Assembly: GCA_002293535.1 (NCBI GenBank)
Contig: DBDK01000004.1
Coordinates: 23,135-87,134 of the forward strand
Source of the DNA: Alistipes sp. UBA934
GTDB lineage: Bacteria; Bacteroidota; Bacteroidia; Bacteroidales; Rikenellaceae
Reading direction: 5' to 3'
DNA length: 64,000 nucleotides
How positions within the stretch are numbered: position 1 is the first letter of the stretch; each line of letters starts with the position of its first letter. This document shows positions 52,401 through 61,000 of the stretch, one piece after another. The notes under the pieces were generated by a model. That model was given only the letters and a program-made list of their open reading frames with translations, was not told where the DNA came from and made no database searches. Made by a program: the position numbers and the translations under genes.

Positions 52401-54899
52401 CACGCAGCGGACGGGCATAGCGTAGGAGTAGCTGCCGTTGTGGACGGGATAAGCATCGACACCGTTGAAGGCGATATAGTGTCCGTTAGCGTTACTGAAA
52501 GGGGTAGAAGATCTGCCATAACCATTAGTGCCACGCTCCGAGACCGCACCATTGGTGTTAGTACGGAGACCGACCGCCGGCCAAAACGCACCCGAAGTGT
52601 TGAGCGATGAGGTGACAGAACCAGGGAACCAGGCTCCGGAAGCCCCTTGAACTTGTGTTGAACTCCAGTAATTCAAACTCGTGCTACCGTTGGGAGAGGT
52701 GCTATTGTTTAATGGGAAAGTCGCTCCGCCATTCTCCCAACCGGCGGCACTCGGATGGTTACCGCCCACGAAGGCGATATTTTCTTTAGCTGTAGGAGTG
52801 CGCCACTGGCCATTGTCGATGACGCCCGCGCGAATGTGTTGTTCGGTCAAACCCACTAATTTACACGGATCGCCCTTGCCGTTCTGGATGTTTGTTATTT
52901 TATGATAACTCGGATCGGAGATACTCGGAGTAGCGGCAGCCGTACCTTTGAAGTCGGCTGCAACGAATGACGGAATATCTCCCCAACCGGAGATCGCTTT
53001 TGTGGTGGGGTTGAATTTCACATCACCGGCAACGAATCCGGCTCCATTTACATTTCCCTGAGTCATCCCGACAACACTACCGAACTTGAATAGCATCAGG
53101 TTGCTGTAAGTCACCGTACCATTGGCCCAGGAACCCAATTGCAAGTAACCTTGGGAATCCCGATAGATAAAATAAGGCTGAGCGGGATTGCTGATTTCGG
53201 GAACGGGGTCAAGGAATAACGCCTCTATCTCTATCTCTCCCACAGGCATAGTGAAAGTCACGGGGTTTCTCAATTTCTGCTCTTCGGATAACGAGAATCC
53301 ATCCGGAGCACCGGTCACTCTCCATTCGGCGAATATATATCCCACCGCAGGGGTCGCCTGAATTTTGATCGTGGTACCCTCTACGGCAGCTTCGTGGTCG
53401 GCAATTGCCGAGCCACTGCCAGAGGAGGTCACTGTGATGGCAAACTCTGTCGGATTGATGGTACTCCACTCCTGCTCGACCTCAAAGGGCATTTCCAGCA
53501 GTCCGTCCGCGTCGATAGTCCATACGTCTTTGCGGGGCGTACCTGTGGGTGCGATGTTATTGTTACGGGTTGTGATTTGCAAGCTCCATTCGCCCACATT
53601 TTCGGTCTTGCGAAGTGTGTATGAAAAATGGTCTGTAGAAACACTTTGATCCGCGTTACTCGACAATCGGGTCGCGCCGACAGACATCTCGAAGCCACCC
53701 ACGGTGTTTGTACGGATAAGTACGGTTTTGCTTTTACCTGCCAGTGCTGAAAATTTCACAGGATTTTCGCTAACGGCCAACGACTTGTCTCCCTGAACGA
53801 CTACATTGTCGAAAGGTCTTTCGTTCCACCGTAACACCTCGACGGTCATATTGGTGCTCCTGGCCTCGTAGGCTGTTTGTACATTACTGTATCCCGCTCC
53901 CGACACACTTGTTACAAGGAAGCGATACAGGTGATTACGCTCTACGTCCATAAAGGAAGTGTTGTCGAAGAAATCGACACGATAGTAGCTGGCGCTGCTT
54001 CCACTACCATATCTTCCGCCCAGAACGAGAGCCATTTTTTCAGTGTGGTCGGGAGTCTTAATGTCCGCTTCGGGAACGTAAATGCTCTGAGAGATGGACG
54101 AAGTGGAGGTGGTGTATTTAAAAAGGTTTTCGGACTGTTCGGCCGAGAAGCTCTCTGCTCCGGCCGGAACGCTCGGAAGCCCTGCCGTGAATCTGGTCTT
54201 TACAGGCGCCACCGAATATGTGTCGTTGGGGCGCATAACATAAATTTCGGTCAGCTCGAATGGAACGTCGATGCCATTTCCGTCTTTGCCCGTCCACGTT
54301 TTACTTATATCGTTCCATTTACCCACACCTACGTCTACCCTCGCAACAGAGCGGGTAAGGCTGATGGGGGGAATACCATCGTCCAGCGTATAAATACTCA
54401 CATTGCCGCTTTCGCCCCACATCGGCATCGATCCTCCGGAGGGGAACATTTTGCCGGAGATCTCGCGCACAATCCTGCCCATCACTGCGGTGTAGCTCTT
54501 GTCTGCAACCGATTCTATGTCGATCCCCAACACGTCGGGATTCTCGATTAAATCGGCGACATTGGCCATAACCACCAAATTACGCACACCGAGCGGAATT
54601 TTCACTCTCATAGATGCCTCGCCATTGGACACATTTGACAGGTAGCTGGGTTCAGCCACTTGGAGGAGTTGCCCATTTTCACTGAAAACCAACACATAAG
54701 CATCATTCACGACGCTCTCTTGGCTTTCGCTCAGGCCGCGAGTGTTCACCAAACTAAAGGCGCCCGGAATGAGCAGGTTAAGATTGGTATCAACCGTCTC
54801 CGAATCGTCAGGTCCTTTTTCAACTTTTATATCTATGGAACAGGCAGTGGCCAGAATAGCCAAAGCCCCCAAGCAGAGGAGTTTTTGAAGTTTTTTCAT
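49464..54899 (-). CDS. Giant fimbrillin-like lipoprotein with InlB-type and FISUMP repeats
   Basis: 1811 residues, SPII signal with Cys20 (LATAC). Residues about 21-475 form a fimbrillin/Mfa-like domain (LNLLIPGAF, VVMANVADL, MWGESGNV, LTRSVARVDVGV, FELTEIYVMRPND). Then modules alternate: InlB/Listeria-Bacteroides-type repeats of about 80 residues (AVGYIFAEWRVTGAPDGFSLSEEQK...FTMPVGEIEIEALF) and FISUMP (Fib_succ_major) domains. Four FISUMP units are seen: two long ones (about 573-833, 1470-1725; GKGDPCKLVGLT, WRTPT/WRLPT, YPVRCV) and two short ones (about 920-1102, 1188-1373; IWAGSNLSA, CPRGWRVP/CPAGWHVP, MSVRCV). It ends in a repeat, without a sorting domain. Surface-exposed adhesin is the likely role. 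Confidence 0.82.
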   Translation of the reverse strand: MKKLQKLLCLGALAILATACSIDIKVEKGPDDSETVDTNLNLLIPGAFSLVNTRGLSESQESVVNDAYVLVFSENGQLLQVAEPSYLSNVSNGEASMRVKIPLGVRNLVVMANVADLIENPDVLGIDIESVADKSYTAVMGRIVREISGKMFPSGGSMPMWGESGNVSIYTLDDGIPPISLTRSVARVDVGVGKWNDISKTWTGKDGNGIDVPFELTEIYVMRPNDTYSVAPVKTRFTAGLPSVPAGAESFSAEQSENLFKYTTSTSSISQSIYVPEADIKTPDHTEKMALVLGGRYGSGSSASYYRVDFFDNTSFMDVERNHLYRFLVTSVSGAGYSNVQTAYEARSTNMTVEVLRWNERPFDNVVVQGDKSLAVSENPVKFSALAGKSKTVLIRTNTVGGFEMSVGATRLSSNADQSVSTDHFSYTLRKTENVGEWSLQITTRNNNIAPTGTPRKDVWTIDADGLLEMPFEVEQEWSTINPTEFAITVTSSGSGSAIADHEAAVEGTTIKIQATPAVGYIFAEWRVTGAPDGFSLSEEQKLRNPVTFTMPVGEIEIEALFLDPVPEISNPAQPYFIYRDSQGYLQLGSWANGTVTYSNLMLFKFGSVVGMTQGNVNGAGFVAGDVKFNPTTKAISGWGDIPSFVAADFKGTAAATPSISDPSYHKITNIQNGKGDPCKLVGLTEQHIRAGVIDNGQWRTPTAKENIAFVGGNHPSAAGWENGGATFPLNNSTSPNGSTSLNYWSSTQVQGASGAWFPGSVTSSLNTSGAFWPAVGLRTNTNGAVSERGTNGYGRSSTPFSNANGHYIAFNGVDAYPVHNGSYSYAMPVRCVRDETYDIVMTDVTGGITMADHEVASYGTVIKVQATPNSDQAFVGWEILSGNVTLSYAQKTGNPMQFEMPAGAVEVKATFHSTIPPSEVMVVNTDGSTTIWAGSNLSANGAFAPNAADNGALFQWGRNVPLPYESGTASPWNTIDAADNQWLVGSRGPADPCPRGWRVPVQSEINSLVGNSTNIGVVWTSGAGNGFVVTPKTGKDRGKTLLLPNAGYRAVTGGNGRLNTYGYYWSATVNGTNVRHLKFASDATAGSVDNGAKTNAMSVRCVKDATSEFSVTMTTTSGGSAIAHSIESEGGTRTQIQATPSAGYLFAGWEVKSAPAGFSLNASLNPAIFAMPGGDVAIHAMFVPSEVTINGTIWAGSNLSARGVFAKNAIDYGALFQWSYYDALPYASGTSSPWHQIAKTGTTTWSSVDEPCPAGWHVPSRQQIADLIGVTGTTTGMGSQNGTYTTVSWTTGANTISNTGLRITSKADPSQVLIFPNAGTINTGTAYSRDQDCYYWSGNQSNNNQMAYNLTVYGGTPNGNVDSNNKLCAMSVRCVRGVTPQRYNVVVTAATGGEAVSDIQSAISGNSVKILATPSDDYVFIGWTNVQGITLSAAQLINPSLTITMPSAVVKMQATFAYAATTAAAPYIVYQAADGRLAVGSWAAGTVTYSNIRMFKFGSVVGMAQGAANNAEFVAGDVKFNPTGTGTTPNSITGYYAVTPFTSTDLSAGQTVSDPAYHKVANIQNGKGDPCKLVGLTPDQIRAGIIDNRTWRLPTVKENITLVGGDHSSAMAWQNDGSDFSFVESTSPNGTTTLNYWNSTNVNGAPGAYLPSSTTSSLNTNGVFLPAVGYRDYTNGKTSGIGTSGGFWSSNWNSSYARRLRFESGIVYPTYQYWNSYGWPVRCVGQTPYNVYATVSNPQGGTARIDDGTGAALVSVPRGGAARFTATPAPGYTFNGWTATGTTLTAAQAAQNPVTIIMDKTEIRLTANFR
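54153..54200 (-). repeat. 48-bp perfect inverted repeat, left copy
   Basis: Within the fimbrillin-like domain of the leftward giant gene (encoding KTRFTAGLPSVPAGAE). It is an exact reverse complement of 55687-55734 in the divergent paralogue, while flanking codons differ, so the tract looks recently exchanged. Confidence 0.85.
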
Positions 54900-54907
54900 A
54901 CGTGCTG

Positions 54908-54915
54908 CAAAAATA
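54908..54915 (-). promoter_or_regulatory. Promoter -7 element of the 1811-aa lipoprotein gene
   Basis: TATTTTTG on the minus strand, 8 bases before the ATG. The same sequence, with a similar GC...CGTATGAAAAAACTTC continuation, precedes the divergent paralogue, so the duplication included the promoter. Confidence 0.5.
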
Positions 54916-55011
54916 GTGCTTTTATTAATAATAATGATAACGAAAGGGCACGATTTTTTATTTTACAATAATAAATTTCGCATTTCCGTTATAGATGTCA
55001 TAGAAAATTAC

Positions 55012-55019
55012 TATTTTTG
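55012..55019 (+). promoter_or_regulatory. Promoter -7 element of the giant rightward lipoprotein gene
   Basis: TATTTTTG, 13 bases before ATG 55033, matching TAnnTTTG. The -33 region (about 54985-54992) is poor. The rest of the 133-base divergent gap is A/T-rich with no clear operator. Confidence 0.5.
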
Positions 55020-55032
55020 CGCGCGACTACGT

Positions 55033-58000
55033 ATGAAAAAACTTCAAAGATACCTCTCCGTATTGGCTTTTGCCGTTCTGGCGACAGCTTGTTCTATGGA
55101 AATGAATGTAGATCCTGGTACCGACGAACCGGACGATTCGGTGAATGCGGAACTCAAACTTCTTGTCCCCGGTGACTTTACAACCAGAGAAACCCGTGGC
55201 CTTACTGAAAACCAGGAGAATGAGATCAGGGATGTATTTGTTTTGCTTTTCAGCCCAAGCGGTGTGTTGGAAGAGATCATCAAGGGTGGCAATATCGAGA
55301 GCAGAGCGAATAACACGGCGTCGCTGGATGTGAAATTGCCGAATGGCACTCATAACCTTGTGGTGTTGGTCAATGCGGCGTCGCTCATCGAAAATACCTC
55401 CATTTTGGGAACCGATGTGGCCGAAGTTGCGGATAAGAGCTATGCTGCGGTATTGGCTCGAATTGTGGATGAGATTTCTGGTAAGATGTACCCTTCGGGT
55501 GGAACGATTCCGATGTGGGGTGAAAGCGGTAATGTGAATATCTCCACCTCTACGAGTCTCTCTTCCATAGGTCTTACGCGCGCAATAGCCAGAGTCGATA
55601 TAGCCTTAAATGACAACAATATTCCGTTTGAATTGACCGAGGTTTACGTTATGCGCCCCAATGACACATATTCGGTGGCGCCCGTGAAGACCAGATTCAC
55701 GGCAGGGCTTCCGAGCGTTCCGGCCGGAGCAGAGCGCTTCTCGGCAGAGGATTCCGAAGATATTTTCAAATACACTACGTTTGCCTCGCGAAGTATATAT
55801 GTTCCTGAGGCGGACATTAAGAACTCCACCCATACCGAAAGAATGGCTCTTGTTGTTGGCGGCAGATACGATGGCGCAAGTAACGTGACTTACTATCGTC
55901 TTGACTTTGCCGACGCTGACGAGCTGGTAGATGTTGTTCGCAACAATCTCTACCGTTTCAGCATTTTTAATGTGTCTGGGTCTGGATACAACAGTGTGCA
56001 GGAGGCCTACGAGGCCCTTTCGTCGAATATGACGGCGGGGTTGATGGAGTGGGACGAAGCACCGCTCGAAAACATCGTTTGGATCGGGGATAAGTATTTG
56101 GGCATAAGCAAGGAGTTGGTGCAATTCACGGCCGCCGGTGGTAAGGCGACGGTGAAGATCGTCAGCAATGTTCCAGCCGGCTTCGAGATGTCCGTCGGCG
56201 GAACCAGGCTGTCGAGCAAAAGCAATCAAAGTGTATCCACATCGCATTTCAAATATACACTGACGAAATCTCAGACTGCGGGAGAGTGGACTTTGGAGGT
56301 GGAAACATTGGCCAAGAACGTTTCGCCTGCCGGTGCCGCGTGGGAGGATAAATGGACTATCGATGCCGGTAGCGGTATGATAAAGATTCCGTTCGATGTG
56401 TCTCAGGCGTGGAACACTTTCGACCCGACGCCGTGGAATATTACAGTGAGTGTGAACGACGAGGGGTTGGGTAGCGCGACGGCGAGCGAACCGACTGCTT
56501 CGCAAAGCAAACAGGTTAGCGTTCTGGCGACCTCTTATCCTGGCAGTGTGTTTGCCGGTTGGGAGATCGTGAACGTGCCGAGTGGATTCACTCTGACGGA
56601 GGTTCAGCTGAAATCTAACCCGATGATGTTCACTATGCCTGCAAGCGATGTCAGTTTCCGCGCAACGTTCGGAGCTATGCCTCAGGCAGAAAGACCTTAT
56701 ATAATATATCTGCATCCCGAAAGCAAGACCCTTCAGTTGGGCTCTTGGGCCAATGGGACGGTGAACTACAGCAACGTGATGTTGTTCAAGTTCGGCAGTG
56801 TTATCGGTTTGGCTCAGGGCGCCCGCGACAGTGAGGCGTTCAGTGCCGCCACTCATTTGAAGTACAATCCCACGACCCGTACCATTGCAAGTTTCGAGAA
56901 TGTTCCTTTGTTTGCAGCGTCAGACTTCAAGGGGACGGCTGCAGGTACTCCGAGTGTTTCAGATGCCCGCTATCACAATCCGGCAAATATTCAGAATGGT
57001 AAGGGTGATCCGTGTAAGTTGGTAGGTCTGACCTATGAGCAGATTCAGGCCGGCGTCGTCGATAATGGTCGTTGGCGCTTGCCCACAGCCAAGGAGAATA
57101 TCTCTTTTGTGGGTGGAAACCATCCGAGTGCTCCGGGGTGGGACATCGGCAAGGATGACTTCCAATATACTCAAAGCACCTCGCCCAACGGTACTTCGAG
57201 CCTGAATTATTGGAATTCGGCCAATGTACAGGGTGCTCCGGGGGCTTGGTTCCCCGGTTCCACCACTTGGTCGCTTAATACATCCGGAGCATTCGTGCCG
57301 GCTATGGGAATACGTTCCCAGAACGGTAATGTTCTCGGTCGTGGAACGCTTGGACAATACTGGAGTTCTAATACAGCCTCGGTCGATGCGGCATACAGTT
57401 CGTTCTTTGCGAATAGCGAAACCAATCTGGCCGGCTACCATTCCCACACCAATGCTATGCCTGTTCGTTGCGTGGCTGCGGCGGGGGCGGAATTCGAAGT
57501 GTCGGTGAGTGCGCAGGAGGGTGGTTCGGCCATAGCCAGCGCAACGAGTGCCGCCATTGATGAAACGGTTAAGGCACAGGCCACTCCGTCGGTGGGCTGG
57601 TTGTTTGCAGGCTGGGAAGTTCTCAGAGGCGATCTCACTTTGAGCGAGGCTCAGGCAAATAATCTCGATTTGGCATTCACTATGCCCACGGGCGATGTGA
57701 GCCTCCTTGCAAGATTTTTGCCGAGCGAGGTTATAATCAACGGTACGACGTGGTATGGAGCGAACCTGAGTGGTAATGGTATTTTTGCCACCAGCGCAAC
57801 AGATTACGGTGCACTTTTCCAGTGGGGTAGGAATGTAGCTCTGCCTTATGCGAGCGGCACGGCCTCTCCCTGGAATTCTACTCCGCAGTCCGACAACTAT
57901 GCCTGGAGCAAGGCCGATGGCTCGAAAGGGACTTTCGACCCGTGCCCCGCAGGTTGGAGAGTACCGACCCAGCAACAATTGAAAGACCTGATAAATGATA

Positions 58001-61000
58001 CATACACGACACGCTTGTGGGAAACCGGCACGAACAATGTCCCTGATGCAGGATGGACGGTCATTCCCAAATCCGGTCCTGATGCAGGTAAGGCTCTTCG
58101 CTTCTCTAATGCAGGCTCTCGGGGCTCTAATGGTGATGTCGGAGTTAGCCCGACCGGTACTTCCGATCGAGGTTCTTTGGGATACTATATGAGTTCTGCT
58201 CTATATAACAATAACCCTTATTACATACTCTTCTATTCTATGTTCCCCGGCGGAATCGATGGGAATGGTAGTAAGCTTTCCTCAATGTCTGTTCGCTGTG
58301 TTAAGGAAGTAGCAGGAGAGACTTACGAAATTACGGTGAGAGCGGGAACCGGTGGTTCGGCTATTGCCGATCACGAGGTTGCTACGGCTGGTTCTACGAT
58401 CAAGGTTCAGGCTACGGCTTCGACGGGATATGTCTTTGCGGGCTGGATCAATCCTACGGGCATCACGCTTACCGATGCGCAAAAATCGTCCAATCCGGTG
58501 ACTTTCACTATGCCTGCCGGCGCAGTTTCGCTGGAAGCGGAGTTTATGTCAGACGATCCACAAATCACCAATCCGACCGCTCCTTATATCATATATCAGG
58601 ACTCTCAGGGCCGTCTTCAGTTGGGCTCTTGGTCTGCCGGTACGGTAACTTATACGAATATCCGTCTGTTCAAATTCGGTGGTGTTGTCGGTATGAGTCA
58701 AGGCACCGCTAACGGCAATGGATTTACTGCCGGCGATGTGAAGTTCAATCCTACGACGAAGTCGATCCCCGGTTTTGTCAGTGTCCCGTCGTATGTGGCG
58801 GCGGACTTCAAAGGTAATGCAGAAACTACTCCGAGCATTTCGGACAATCGTTATCATAATGTTGCCAACGTTGTAAACGGTAAGGGTGACCCGTGTAAAC
58901 TTATCGGCTTCACTGAGGCTCAAATCCGTGGTGGGGCTATCGACAATGGTCTTTGGCGCCTCCCGACGGCCAGAGAGAACATCGCTTTCGTTGGCGGTAA
59001 GCACGCAAATTCCGTTGGTTGGGAAAACGGTGGAGCGGATGTCACATTCAATCAGGCAGTTTCACCAAATGGTACCACGAGTTTGAATTTCTGGAACTCA
59101 GGTAATGTGAACGGTGCTCCGGGAGGTTATTTCCCCGGTTCCACTACTTCATCGCTCAACACGACCGGAGCATTTTTGCCGGCAGTGGGAGATCGTGAGG
59201 GTACTTTCGGTGCGGTTGAATATCGGGGTACTACTGGACGTTTTTGGTACTCCACTCCGAACAGTACCTCTTTCGGACATTATCTGGTTTTCAACAGTGG
59301 TTTTGCTGCAGCTGCAGCAAAAGTAGCTTTTTCTTATGCCTTCCCGGTTCGCTGCGTACCTCAAAGTACCACGACATACAATATTACCGTAAGCGCGACA
59401 ACAGGCGGTACGGCCAATTCGGATATTAAGAGTGCCACTCTTGGTGCCAACGTTACGCTGCTTGCTTCGGCACCTCAGCAGGGTTATGTCTTTGCGGGTT
59501 GGGAACTCGTGAGTGGCCCCGAAGGTTTTACACTTTCCGATGCTCAAAAAGCTTCCAATCCAATGGTTATAACTATGCCTGCCGGTGCGGTTAGCATCCG
59601 GGCGGTGTTCCAGAGCGACAAAATCTCACTCACTAATCCTGCCGCTCCTTATATCATATATCAGGACTCTCAGGGCCGTCTTCAGTTGGGCTCTTGGTCT
59701 GCCGGTACGGTGACTTATACGAATATCCGCCTGTTCAAATTCGGTGGTGTTGTCGGTATGAGTCAGGGTACCAGCACCGGTGCTGCATTTGTGGCCAGTG
59801 ATGTAAAATTCAATCCCACGGGTACCGGTACGACTCCTAAGGCGATTACGAGCTATGCAGATGTCGCCTCATTTGTTGCGGCGGACTTCAAGGGTACGGC
59901 TGCTGCAACACCGAGCGTTTCCGATCCCAGTTATCACAACGTGACTAACGTTCAGAATGGTAAGGGTGACCCCTGTAAGTTGGTGGGTCTTGCTCCCGAC
60001 CAGATCCGTGCGGGTATGATAGACAATGGTCTGTGGCGCCTTCCTACGGCCAAGGAAAATATTGCTTTTGTGGGAGGTAGTCACGCCAGCGCTAATAGTT
60101 GGCAAAACGGCGGAACGAGCTTTTCATTGACTCAGAGTACTTCGCCTAATGGCACAACAACATTGAATTATTGGAACGCAACCAATGTGAACGGTGCTCC
60201 GGGAGGTTATTTCCCCGGTTCAACGACTTCGTCGCCAAATACTAACGGTATGTTCCTGCCGGCTGTAGGCTACCGTAGCATTGGCGGTGAAGTCGGGAAT
60301 CGGGGCGCTCAGGGGCTTGCTTGGTCTTCTACGCCTTACAGTGGGAGTCTCGGACACTATATGCACTTCAGTAGCCACAGCGTGTTCACCACAGGCAGTA
60401 TTAACTACCCCAATGGCCATTCAGTGCGTTGCGTCAGCCAGAGTTCATATCGGGTTTCGGCAATAACGGGGAATGGTACGACAACCATCTCCGACGGTAC
60501 GGGAACAGTCATCACTTCGGCCTCGGCAGGTGCAGGCGTCAAGTTTGTAGCTTCGCCCGCTACGGGTTATGTGTTCGGCGGTTGGACGGTTTCGACCGGT
60601 CCCCAGGGCTTCGCGCTTTCCGACGACCAAAAGGCTTCCAGCACTTTGAGCATCGTTATGCCTGAGGGTAACGTGAGCCTGAATCCGAATTTCATAAGTT
60701 CGAGCCCCTCGATCAACACTCCTGTTGCTCCATACATACTCTATTTGGACGGCACGAGAATGCAGTTGGGTGCGTGGACATCGAAGAGCGGCAAGGTGAA
60801 CAGCTCCAACCAGATGTTCTTCCAGTTCGGCTCGGTGATCGGTTTTACCAACGCCAACGACGCTTGGAGTGCAGACAAGATCAAGTTCAATCCGACCTCC
60901 GATACGGGTTACACCTCGTTGAACAACTGGACAGACTGGACAGGCTCGAAATCTACAACTGATGGATTCATTTCCGGCACAACATATCATACTCAAGCCA

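Noticed and set aside
55606..57978. Leftward open frames of 416 and 339 codons opposite the giant adhesin
   Set aside because: They arise from codon bias in the giant gene; the plus-strand frame is unbroken for almost 9 kb with repeated domains.
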